Positions 8,186 through 16,939 of a DNA stretch of 64,000 nt are shown here, one piece after another (the stretch's first letter is position 1; every line of letters starts with the position of its first letter). The translations under genes and the position numbers were made by a program. This DNA comes from Chitinophagaceae bacterium (GTDB taxonomy: Bacteria > Bacteroidota > Bacteroidia > Chitinophagales > Chitinophagaceae). Under the pieces are notes generated by a model that worked only from the letters and a program-made list of their open reading frames with translations, did no database searches and was not told the origin of the DNA. The stretch spans positions 1 through 64,000 of the forward strand of contig JADJTY010000001.1 of the NCBI GenBank assembly GCA_016710935.1, in the 5' to 3' direction.

Positions 8186-8220
8186 AAAGGACACGAAGGT
8201 CCTTCACAGAGGACACAAAG
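8186..8220. repeat. CACAAAG-family palindrome, left arm (continues from 6959-6969 across IS3 copy 2)
   Basis: GACACGAAGGTCCTTCACAG followed by AGGACACAAAG. Joined to TACCACAAAG at 6960-6969 it is the inverted counterpart of 8614-8660. It abuts the stop codon of the GxxExxY gene at 8221. Confidence 0.8.
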
Positions 8221-8613
8221 TTACAATACCAATCGCTTTATACCGTCTTTAAGCAATTTAACATTAAAGTTTATAAGAAGTCCTATGCGGTTACCGGAAA
8301 GTTTCAGGTATGTGAGTACCTGCGCCATGTGTACATCAGTAACAGATTCCACCGCTTTTATCTCAATTATTATTTTATTGTCAACCAGAATATCAAGCCG
8401 GTAACCAATATCGAGTTTCACATCTTCGTAAATCAATGGCAAGGCTTTTTCTTTTTCAACAAGATAACCCGCCATTACAAGTTCATAACACAAACATTCC
8501 TGGTAAGATGACTCCAGTAATCCGGGTCCTAGCGCTCTGTGTACTTTAATTGCCAGCCCAATAATTTCATTGGAAAGCTTATTTAATTCATCGGGTATAT
8601 TGCTGTGTTCCAT
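8221..8613 (-). CDS. GxxExxY family protein (PD-(D/E)XK-like)
   Basis: 130 residues. GPGLLESSYQECLCYEL (about 29-45) contains the family GxxExxY signature (GLLESSY), and YRLDILVDNKIIIEIKAV (about 71-88) has the D-x(n)-ExK spacing of PD-(D/E)XK nuclease-like folds. The family is widespread, often with several paralogues per Bacteroidetes genome, and its biochemical function is not established. The reading frame fills the space between the two arms of a palindromic repeat: the stop codon begins one base after the left arm and the ATG touches the right arm. This suggests gene and palindrome form one unit. The gene is intact. Confidence 0.85.
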   Translation of the reverse strand: MEHSNIPDELNKLSNEIIGLAIKVHRALGPGLLESSYQECLCYELVMAGYLVEKEKALPLIYEDVKLDIGYRLDILVDNKIIIEIKAVESVTDVHMAQVLTYLKLSGNRIGLLINFNVKLLKDGIKRLVL

Positions 8614-8660
8614 CTTTGTGTCCTTTGTGAAGGGTCTTTGTGTACTCTGTGGTTAATTTT
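8614..8660. repeat. CACAAAG-family palindrome, right arm
   Basis: TTTGTGTCCTTTGTGAAGGG then TCTTTGTGTACTCTGTGGTT. Its reverse complement matches the left arm at 6960-6969 plus 8186-8220 at most positions. The arm touches the GxxExxY start codon on one side and the kdsB stop codon on the other. Confidence 0.8.
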
Positions 8661-9376
8661 ATAGCATCGAAGCAGCCCTCACTAAATCTTCCGGGGTATC
8701 AATCTCTATTCCCATGTACTTTGTAACCACCATTTTCAATGGCACACCGTTTTCCAGGTAACGCAGGCACTCAATTTTTTCTGTAGCTTCAAGCGGTGTA
8801 ATGGGCCAGGCAGTAAAATTTAATAAAGCCTGTTTGCGAAAAGCATACACACCAATATGCTCGTAATAAACGGGGCTGGTATTTTTATCCCGGTGGTATG
8901 GTATGGGGCTGCGGCTAAACATGAGTGCATTCATGTTTTTATCAACCGCCACTTTTACATAATTTGGGTCGTCAATAAATTCCCTTTACATGCAGTACCT
9001 GCATCAGCGAAGCTACCTGCACACTTTCGCCTATAAAAACGGCTAACAATTTTTCGAGTGGTTCTTTTTGTACAAAGGGTTCATCGCCCTGCACATTCAC
9101 TACAATATCTACCTCCATATCTGCAATGGCTTCGGCAATACGGTCGCTGCCGCTTTCATGTTCTTTAATGCTCATTACGGCTTTACCGCCGTTGTTTATA
9201 ATTTCGTTGAAGATGATCTCACTGTCGGTAACCACCATCACTTCGTCAAATAAATTGGTAGCAACGGTATTGTTGTAGGTATGAAGAATAACTGTTTTAT
9301 TGCCCAGCATTTGCATGAGCTTGGCAGGAAAACGGGTGGCGGCATAGCGTGCCGGTATCATGGCGATCTTTTTCAT
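8659..9376 (-). CDS. kdsB: 3-deoxy-manno-octulosonate cytidylyltransferase (CMP-Kdo or CMP-8-amino-Kdo synthetase), frameshifted
   Basis: KdsB activates Kdo (or 8-amino-Kdo) with CTP for lipid A-core assembly in the cytoplasm. The N-terminal part reads MKKIAMIPARYAATRFPAKL, the nucleotide-binding signature, with HESGSDRIAEA and NVQGDEPFV (metal/CTP site) later. The C-terminal part holds SRSPIPYHRD, YEHIGVYAFRKQAL, EKIECLRYLENG and the final EIDTPEDL. The two parts are joined by a single indel between about 8953 and 8985 and together give the usual length of about 240-250 residues. Because kdnB lies upstream, the preferred substrate may be 8-amino-Kdo, as for Shewanella KdsB; this is inference. 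Confidence 0.88.
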
Positions 9377-9391
9377 TTCGTTCTTTTATTA

Positions 9392-9484
9392 TAACCACAA
9401 AGTACACGAAGTTTTTCACAAAGAACACAAAGACTCCTCTGTGTACTTAGTGTTGTATTCTCTTTGTGCGCTTTGTGGTTAAAG
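9392..9484. repeat. CACAAAG-family palindromic intergenic repeat, copy 3
   Basis: AACCACAAAGTACACGAAG at the left and GTGCGCTTTGTGGTTAAAG at the right. It fills the gap between kdsB and the SH3 gene and closely resembles the copy at 10259-10350. Confidence 0.8.
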
Positions 9485-9485
9485 T

Positions 9486-10243
9486 CTATACACCCGAGGT
9501 CCAGAAAATAATGGCCTGTGTACCAAGTATAAATATCTCAAATTCGGTAATGGCGCCCTGCTCCAAAACAATCTTTATTTTTTGTACCGGCCCGGGCTTG
9601 CCATCATATTTTTCTCTTTGAACTTCAATGGATTTTGCGCCTCCCTCAATTTTTGTATTTGTATTTTTTACAGGAAGGGATCTTTTTCACTGACGAGGTC
9701 GGGATATTGCCCCAGTAACCGCACCAATAAAAAGCATTGCTCAATGGTAAAATCGGGCAGCAGGTAAAGGTTAGAACCATTTTCATATCCCTTTTCTTCC
9801 TGCCACTCCATACCGTTTTTGAACAATTGTTTGGTAATGGTAGATTCGCCCATTTCATTTAAAGCGGCTTCCGATTTTTTTATCAGCAGCGGGCTGCCGG
9901 CTTTTGTGCTTACCTGCAAAAAATAATCGCTGAGTGTTTTTACTCCTGCTTTTGGCACAGGCATTGGTAACACATAGCTATTTACAATGTAGCCGGTTTT
10001 GTTATTGTATTTCACCTTCCACCAAAAACCATTAAAACCTTCGGTAGCAATAGCAACTACAGGATCGTTATCTGCAACCGTAACTAATTTTTCGCCGTAG
10101 GCAATTTTTTCCAGCACTTTAGCACTGGTATTGGGTTGCTCTCTCATACTCAATCCGGCTTTAGCAGCAGCATAGTAAGTGAATTGAGAGAAAGAGAAAC
10201 TGTAAAAAAAAGATATAACCAGGGTTACAATAATTTTTTTCAT
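9486..10243 (-). CDS. Secreted SH3-domain protein, frameshifted near the C-terminus
   Basis: The start MKKIIVTLVISFFYSFSFSQ is a signal peptide (cleavage after SFSQ). A bacterial SH3 (SH3b) domain follows: KAGLSMREQPNTSAKVLEKI, then FNGFWWKVKYNNKTGYIVNSYV. The C-terminal half (FKNGMEWQEEKGYENGSNLY, LPDFTIEQCFLLVRLLG) is a conserved-looking module of unknown role. An indel near 9668 splits off the last residues; restoring the frame gives a tail ending LGTQAIIFWTSGV and a stop at 9486-9488. SH3b domains often bind peptidoglycan or peptides. An earlier ATG at 10273 lies inside the palindromic repeat, so 10243 is preferred. Confidence 0.7.
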
Positions 10244-10258
10244 GAGGCTTTTTATTTT

Positions 10259-10350
10259 AACCACAAAGTACACGAAGTTTTTTCACAAAAGGCACAAAGA
10301 CACCTTCGTGTGCTTGGTGTTGTATTTTTCTTTGTGAACTCTGTGGTTAA
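10259..10350. repeat. CACAAAG-family palindromic intergenic repeat, copy 4
   Basis: AACCACAAAGTACACGAAG at the left and CTTTGTGAACTCTGTGGTT at the right, nearly the same as copy 3. It fills the gap between the SH3 gene and the DUF2007 gene. Confidence 0.8.
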
Positions 10351-10355
10351 TAAAT

Positions 10356-10763
10356 TTAAAATGAAGGAGGAAGTTCTGCAAAATATTTTTTACAGTTTGT
10401 ACACCGGTAACCTTTGCTGTAGGTAGATGTTTGGCCAAACAAAATCTGGTTTTTTAACCTGCCCCAAAAATCAGTTGGGTTATTTGTCTTTTCTTCTACA
10501 ATCAATGAATGGCTTTTGCAATTGGAACAAGGGATATCTTTTAAATAATCATTCTCTACTTCTTTCATTAAAGCAACTGCACGGTCAAAATCATTTTCTT
10601 CAACCAGTAATTTAATACCACCAACAGCAGGATTAAGCAATGGGTCTACAGTTACAATATGCTCATCTTTCATTTGGCATTTAATACCGTTTTCGGTAAG
10701 CAGCCCCATGGTCATATTGGCCAGCATATAATTATCGTAAGATGCTATCTGTTTAAAAGTCAT
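10356..10763 (-). CDS. DUF2007 protein with C-terminal zinc ribbon
   Basis: About 135 residues. The first half (IASYDNYMLANMTMGLLTEN through KLLVEENDFDRAVALMKEVE) matches the DUF2007 'putative prokaryotic signal transducing protein' domain, a small alpha/beta fold. The second half has two CxxC pairs, CSNCKSH and CTNCKKYF, which should bind zinc. The function is unknown. MTFKQIA at 10763 is preferred over the ATG at 10784, which lies inside the preceding SPFH gene; the two genes then sit 4 bases apart and are probably co-transcribed. Confidence 0.7.
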   Translation of the reverse strand: MTFKQIASYDNYMLANMTMGLLTENGIKCQMKDEHIVTVDPLLNPAVGGIKLLVEENDFDRAVALMKEVENDYLKDIPCSNCKSHSLIVEEKTNNPTDFWGRLKNQILFGQTSTYSKGYRCTNCKKYFAELPPSF

Positions 10764-10767
10764 AGTG

Positions 10768-11673
10768 CTATTGTTTTCCGTCAATAATGATGGGTGTATT
10801 TCCCTTGCCCATTACAATTACTTTTGAGTTTGTGCTTAGTGCCAGTTCTTTCATGGCCTTAATCTGTTCGTACTGCAGCTGCTGATCGGTAAGGCCGGTA
10901 TTAATGATGCGCTGATAATCGGCAATACCCTGTGCTTCTACCCTTTTACGCTCAGCTTCCTGTTTTTCTTTCAGCAAAACAAACTCCATTTTTTTGGCAT
11001 CCTGCTCAGAATTTATTTTAGATTCGATAGATGCTTTTACCGAATTAGGTAAAGTAATATTGCGCACAAGCAACTGCTCCAGCAGCAGGCCACGCTTTTT
11101 AAAATCTTCTTCAATACTTTTAAATATGCGTTGCTGAAAAACATCTCTTTTGCTTCCAAATAAATCTACCGCCTGGTAGTAAACTGCGTTGTCACGGATT
11201 TTTGTACGGGTAATGGGACGTACAATTTTATCCCGGTAATCATCTCCTGTTTCTCTTAGCAGCCTGGGTGCATCGGCACCAACTACACGGTACAAAACTG
11301 TAAGGTCAATAGTTACTTCAAGTCCGTCGCTGGTCAAAACCCTGATGGCATCATCGCCAACCTGGTTGCCTTCATCATGCACACCACTCATGGTATAGTT
11401 TTGTGTTTTTACATCCAGCTTCTTTACATCCAGCAACGGATTTATAAAATGCAGGCCACTGCCCATCACATCGTTTTGAATGCTGCCGAACAAAACCTTT
11501 ACACCCACCTGGCCGGCATCAATCTGTTTTACACAGGCATTTAAAACACCCAGTAAAATAAAAATTACCCCAACAATGCGGCCAATGGGTTTAAATTTCG
11601 CAAGCGCAGGGTTGTTCTTAAGTACAACTGCGGTAATAACTAAAACAATAATTCCAATTACAATTAAAAACAT
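10768..11673 (-). CDS. SPFH/Band 7 (prohibitin-like) membrane protein
   Basis: About 301 residues. MFLIVIGIIVLVITAVVL is an N-terminal membrane helix and a second hydrophobic stretch (IGRIVGVIFILLGVLNA) follows. The Band 7 domain runs from AGQVGVKVLFGSIQ through DGLEVTIDLTVLYRV to RNITLPNSVKASIESK. The C-terminal part is a long coiled coil (KMEFVLLKEKQEAERKRVEA). Proteins of this class form ring oligomers on membranes and often control proteases such as FtsH. The start at 11673 gives the expected N-terminal helix; the open frame extends further upstream but without family resemblance. A terminator-like hairpin separates it from dnaN. Confidence 0.85.
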   Translation of the reverse strand: MFLIVIGIIVLVITAVVLKNNPALAKFKPIGRIVGVIFILLGVLNACVKQIDAGQVGVKVLFGSIQNDVMGSGLHFINPLLDVKKLDVKTQNYTMSGVHDEGNQVGDDAIRVLTSDGLEVTIDLTVLYRVVGADAPRLLRETGDDYRDKIVRPITRTKIRDNAVYYQAVDLFGSKRDVFQQRIFKSIEEDFKKRGLLLEQLLVRNITLPNSVKASIESKINSEQDAKKMEFVLLKEKQEAERKRVEAQGIADYQRIINTGLTDQQLQYEQIKAMKELALSTNSKVIVMGKGNTPIIIDGKQ

Positions 11674-11752
11674 GGCATATAAGTTTAGAACTGTAAGTTC
11701 AATAAAAGAATTAATAATTAAGGCAATGGTTTTGCACATACCAGAAATAAAA

Positions 11753-11778
11753 AACCGCTTTCAAAAAAGAAAGCGGTT
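11753..11778 (-). terminator. Rho-independent terminator after dnaN
   Basis: Ten-base perfect stem AACCGCTTTC / GAAAGCGGTT with a six-base loop. Read on the minus strand it is followed by TTTTATTT. It lies between dnaN and the SPFH gene on the dnaN strand. Confidence 0.75.
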
Positions 11779-11790
11779 CAAATTTATGAG

Positions 11791-11822
11791 TTCCGGTTCC
11801 CCCTTTAGGGGGCGGAGGGGGT
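11791..11822. repeat. GC-rich CCCCCTTTAGGGGG dispersed hairpin
   Basis: CCCCCTTTAGGGGG (11799-11812) followed by CGGAGGGGG. It is strongly different in composition from its surroundings and resembles the CCCTCCCC/GGGGAGGG hairpin inside selD at 60346-60364. It lies just beyond the dnaN stop. Confidence 0.55.
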
Positions 11823-11827
11823 GTTTT

Positions 11828-12942
11828 TTAATTATTCAACATAAGTGGCATTACCAGCATCAGCAGTTCTTCTCCTCACCCTGCTCGGTTGGTTTTATAA
11901 TTCCTGCTTTTGTAGGCGTACTCAGTTCCATATTAATATCGCCGGTATCGGCACCGCCCAGCATTTCAATTAAAAATTTAGCGTTAAAGGCAATCTGAAG
12001 ATCTTCGCCATCATACTGGCAGGCCATGCGTTCGTTACCTTCAAAACTAAAATCAACATCCTGTGCAGCCAGCTGTAATTCGCTGCCGCTGATGCTTAAA
12101 GCAACCTGGTTGGTGCTTTTATTACTGAATACACTTACCCGGCGCAATGCATTTTGAAAATCATGTTTATTAACCGTCATCTTGTATGGGTTATCAACCG
12201 GTATTACTACTTTGTAATCCGGGAAACGGGCATCAATCAAACGACAAACCAGCTCGGTTGTACCGTGCGATACAAACAGGTGGTTGCTGTTGTATGAAAT
12301 GTTCAGCTCATCATCATTATCTGGTAGGGCACCTTTTAATAAGTTCAATGGTTTTTTTGGAACGATGAACGAGTCTTTTTTAGGGCAGCTTACATCTGTA
12401 CGTGTGTAGCGTACCAAACGGTGAGCATCGGTAGCAACAAAAGTGATTGACTTTTTATCCAGCTCAAAAAATACACCGGTCATGGCCGGGCGCAGGTCAT
12501 CGTTACTTACAGCAAACAACGCTTTGTTGATGGCGGTAACCAAACCCGATGAGCTCATGGTAAAAGCATTGGCATCATCTGCAGCAGGTTCTTTGGGGAA
12601 ATTGTCTGGTGTTTCACCCATTACCTTGTACTTACCATTGTCGCTGGTAATTTCTACTGCAAAGTTTTTATCTATATTAAAAGTGAGGGGCTGCTCTGCA
12701 ATATTCTTTAAAGAATCCAGCAAAATTTTTGCAGGAATGCACACTTTACCGCTTTCTTTTGCTTCAATATCCAGGTGAACTTTCATCACGGTTTCCAGGT
12801 CGGTGGCAACAACGGTCAGCTTGTTTTTTTCAACTTCAAACAAAAAATCTTCCAGTATGGGTAGTACTGTATTGGCATTAATTACACCGCTGATCTGTTG
12901 CAGTTGCTTAAGCAGGGCCGATGAGGAAACAATAAACTTCAT
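11828..12942 (-). CDS. dnaN: DNA polymerase III beta subunit (sliding clamp), frameshifted at the last residues
   Basis: About 371 residues, the usual length. The start MKFIVSSSALLKQLQQISGV is typical, and three clamp domains follow (TVVATDLETVMKVHLD; GVFFELDKKSITFVATDAHR; SISGSELQLAAQDVDFSFEG). It forms the ring that tethers the replicase to DNA. As written, the frame ends EQGEEKNC. Adding one G near 11875 restores an ending MLVMPLMLNN with stop 11828-11830, the conserved C-terminal strand of clamps. The indel is therefore almost surely a sequence error in an essential gene. The ATG at 12942 is chosen over 12963 because the family begins MKF. Confidence 0.95.
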
Positions 12943-12960
12943 AATTATATCTTTAGTTGG

Positions 12961-12968
12961 CAAATATA
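12961..12968 (-). promoter_or_regulatory. Putative Bacteroidetes -7 box for dnaN
   Basis: On the minus strand TATATTTG, matching TAnnTTTG, about 19 bases before the dnaN ATG. No clear -33 element was recognised. Confidence 0.35.
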
Positions 12969-13114
12969 TAAAATTAACGGGGCTAAAAATACAGGGTATT
13001 TGGCAACAATTTTAGTTTTACTTCATAATTGTTGCTTTTGAGGTTTAGAGCATATTGTAAACTCAAAACAGGCAAAGTATTATTATTGGCCTGCATTTTT
13101 TATATTTATGATGA

Positions 13115-16024
13115 ATGCGTAATTTTTTATATCACATATGTATTACCTGCTGCCTGCTGATTACAGCGGGAGGCTCATTTTCCCAGTCAACACAAACCAT
13201 ATTTTATACCACTAAAGACGGGCTGCCCTCAAATTCTATTTACAAAACCATTTTGATAACCACGGTTTTTTATGGATAGCCACCGACAATGGCATTGCAA
13301 AATTTGACGGGAAGAACTTTAAAATCTATACAACCTCACAGGGGTTACCGGATAATGAAATAACCGACATTTTCATTGACAGCAGCCACCGCATTTGGGT
13401 AACACCTTTTAGAAGAACAGCGGCTTATTATAACCCAATAAAAGACAGGTTTGAGAATGAAGATACCGACCCCGAACTACAGAAAGTAGAACTGGGCAAT
13501 ACAAACCGGGGCAGCGTGTTGCAATATGGCGGCATTGCATTTTGTAATAACCTGCGTGATTTTTTTATTTATAAAAACGGGAAAGTAACAGTTTACAAAG
13601 GGTTGATGAATGTAAAAAAATCGGGCACCCCTGAAAAGATCATTGAATTCAGGCCGGAGAGATACCTGGTGATAAGCCCAGATTCAGTGAGGGTGTTTAT
13701 AAAAAACAGGTTTACAAAATCGTTTCCGCTGCAGAACGATTTTTTTTACAGCGAATACTTTGGTAACACATTATACATTGCTTCTGCAAACAAAATAAAA
13801 AAGTACAGGGTAGATAATGAAGGAAACATCAACCAGATCCTGGAAAAAACATTTCCATTTGTGATACGCATTTTTTGTAAAGCCGGTAAAGAGCTTGCTG
13901 TGGCAACATACAACAGAACAACCTACCCGGTTGATACCGCCACGCTGGAACTGAAAGACCCTTTACTGTACAATATTGCTGTAAGAAATGTTTTGGAAGA
14001 TAAAAACGGCAGTACCTGGATATCGAGCATTGACAGGGGCCTGATAAAGATCCAGCAAAAAAGGATTTCATCATTTACCATTACCGATAAAGCACTTAAT
14101 GATGAGATAACCCAGCATTTTACCACGCTGGCTGTTATCAATAAAAAATATTTGTGGGTAATAATTATGGCGAGGTTTTGATCTATGACGGGGTGTACGA
14201 TATAAAAAAAGCAGTCATTATCCGGCGAAAAAATATGGATGCTGTGGTAAGAAAGATCATTGAATTGAAAGAAGGGGTTTATGTAGCCTGTCAAACAGGT
14301 TCTTTCATACTCGATAAAAAATCATTGCAGATTGTAAAGCGGTTTGAAGCAAGAGACAACCTGTCATCCAAATCGGCATTTTTGCTTAACGATTCAATCT
14401 TGCTGCTGGGTACACATGCAACAGCCGTGAAATATAATATTGCTGCAAACAAAGGCATTGATACCATCATAAAAAGAATAACGGCACTTGGTGTAAACCA
14501 GGCTAAAGAAATTTACATTGGCTCAAACGATGGGCTGTACCGATGGGATAAAGATTCACTTTTTTATTTTGGAAAAAAATATAAGGCTTTAAGTTACCGG
14601 GTAAATACAATTTTTACTACGGCCGATGATCTTTTGTGGGTGGGCCTGGGCTCCGATTCATTACTGGTTTTAAAAAACAACCTGCTTGTTAAATCTATCG
14701 CATTAGGCGATATTATACCGGGAAGCGTTTGCAAATCTTTATACAGCAGCAAACCAGGTACAATATGGCTTGGTACAAATAAAGGGTTGAATAAAATTGA
14801 GTACCAGCTCAGCAATGATAAGTTCAGTTTTTACAATACATCTTTTGGTTTGGCCGATGGGCTTATTGGAGAACAGGTAAACGATATAACCATACACAAC
14901 GATACGGTTTATGCAGCCACTACCGGCGGAATAAGTTACTTGCCGGCTAATTTAAATTTACCGGTGGCCGATATTACCACATTCATAACCCGGGTTTTAA
15001 TACAGGGAAAAGATACAGTGGTGTTAAAAGAATATACACTGCCCTACGATAAAAATAATATCAGTATTTATTTTTCAGGAGCCGATCTTACAGGCTATTA
15101 CCCTTTGTTTGAATACCGGATCAATGATGGAAACTGGCTTAAAACTGATAAGAATAATATTGAACTGAGTTTGGCTCCCGGGAGGCATAATATACAGATC
15201 AGGGGATTAAAACGTGATGGAACAGCCTCCTCCCAATCTGAAACCATTTCTGTTTTGTTAAAACGCCCTTTTGGAAAAACGGTATATTCTGGACCATCAT
15301 GGTAATATCGCTTTTCATCATCAGTTTTTTTATTTTAGAATCACGCAATAAACAAAAGCGAAAAACTGCCGTTGAAAAAGTGATCACCGAAAAAAAATTG
15401 ACCGAGCTGGAGATGCAGGCATTAAAGGCACAGATCAATCCGCATTTTGTTTTCAACTGCCTTAACTCTATTAAAGGATTTATTTTTGACCGTGATTATA
15501 AACAGGCAGATAAATACCTGGATAAATTTGCTGACCTGATGCGAAGCACCATTGATAATTCAGATGCTTCCATTATTTCTTTGCAAAACGAGATCAGTTA
15601 TTTAGATAATTACCTGCAACTGGAAAAACTGCGGTTTGAAGATAAATTCAATTATACCATTGCTGTAGATGAAGATATTGATAAAGACCAGGTGTTTGTA
15701 CCAGCCATGCTGCTACAGCCCTATGTTGAAAATGCCATCAGGTATGGCATGCGTTTTTTGGAAAATAAAAAGGGCAGATAAATATAAAATAAAAAAGAAA
15801 ACAATTTCATAGTTTGTGAAATAGACGACAATGGTATTGGCCGGGAAAAAGCTGCGGAACTGAAAAGTAAAATGCATGTAGAGTATCAGAGCAAAGGAAT
15901 GAATATATCAAGGCGCCGGGCTGAGCTATATCATATTGACCAGATGGTAACCGATAAAAAAGATGATAATGGTATTGCAACCGGAACAACCATAACTGTA
16001 AAAATTCCTATAGATTTTAAATGA
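13115..16024 (+). CDS. Two-component sensor: reg_prop beta-propeller, Y_Y_Y domain, LytS-type histidine kinase (frameshifted)
   Basis: About 970 residues when the frame is repaired. A signal peptide (MRNFLYHICITCCLLITAGG) is followed by propeller repeats: DGLPSNSIYKT, GFLWIATDNGIAKFDGKNF, GLPDNEITDIF, IWLGTNKGLNKIE. Then comes a Y_Y_Y-like beta-sandwich (FEYRINDGNWLKTDKNN), one membrane helix (MVISLFIISFFIL), and a His_kinase domain with phospho-acceptor QINPHFVFNCLNSIKGFIF. The ATPase part has QPYVENAIRYG and DDNGIGREKAAEL. So periplasmic sensing is coupled to a cytoplasmic kinase. Shifts lie near 13252 (a T-run), 14155, 15290 and 15778. The stop TGA at 16022-16024 overlaps the ATG of the response regulator. 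Confidence 0.85.
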
Positions 16025-16802
16025 TGATTAACTGTATAATTATAGACGACGAAGCAAAAAATATTAAGCTGTTACAAAACATGCTGGAAATGTATTGCCC
16101 CGGGGTTAAGGTTTTGGCAACAGATACTGAAGCAAAAAACGGATTACTGTTAATTGACGAATTGCAGCCCCAACTTGTTTTTTTGGATGTGGAAATGCCC
16201 CACCTGAACGGTTTCGACCTGCTTAAAAAACTGGAGCCGGTAAATTTTGAAACCATTTTTGTTACTGCTTACAGCCATTATGCCGTTGAGGCATTTGAAC
16301 ACCACGCCACCGGATATATTACCAAACCCATCAATACCGAAAAATTAATTGCGGCGGTTAATACAGCAACCAGGCGTATTGAAGAAAAGAACATCAATAA
16401 AAATTTATTCTCTCTTAGAAAAAAAATACCCAGGCTGCTGCGCCCGATAAAATTCCTTTATCAACCAGCAACGGGTTGGTTTTTGTAAAGCTTGCCGAAA
16501 TTTTATATTGCGAAAGCAGCGGTAACTACACCAACTTCTTTTTATGCAACGATGCACAGCAGCCTGCGGCTAAAAAAATAATGGTAAGCCGCCAGCTGGG
16601 CGAATATGAAAACTGCTGCCCGGAAACAAACTTCACCCGTATTCATGATAAATACATCATCAACCTTTCTTTTATTAAAGAGTATATAAAGGGCAGCGGC
16701 GGCGATGTGGTGCTGGAGAACGGAAAAGAATTACCCGTTGCATCACGCCGAAAGGAAGAATTTTTGGCAAGGTTTGAAAAATGGATAAAAAGGAAAGCCT
16801 AA
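16021..16802 (+). CDS. LytTR-family response regulator, frameshifted between domains
   Basis: About 260 residues. The receiver domain reads MMINCIIIDDEAKNIKLL with phospho-acceptor Asp in VFLDVEMPHLNGFDLL, FVTAYSHYAVEAF and the conserved Lys in YITKPIN. After an indel near 16420 (an A-run) the LytTR DNA-binding domain follows: ILYCESSGNYTNFFL, ETNFTRIHDKYIINLSFIKEYIKG, VASRRKEEFLARF. It is coupled to the sensor kinase by an ATGA overlap. It ends about 140 bases before the exported-protein gene cluster, which makes that cluster the first candidate target; this is inference. Confidence 0.88.
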
Positions 16803-16939
16803 ACTTAAATTCTCCTTTCCCACACTTATACAATCATAACCCACGCTTTTACATTTCAGCAAATCCTTCGCTTTCTTCTTTACATTTTTGTACCCGTAAT
16901 AAAAGGCTTGTTTAAAAGCCAACTCTAAAAATTCAGGAT

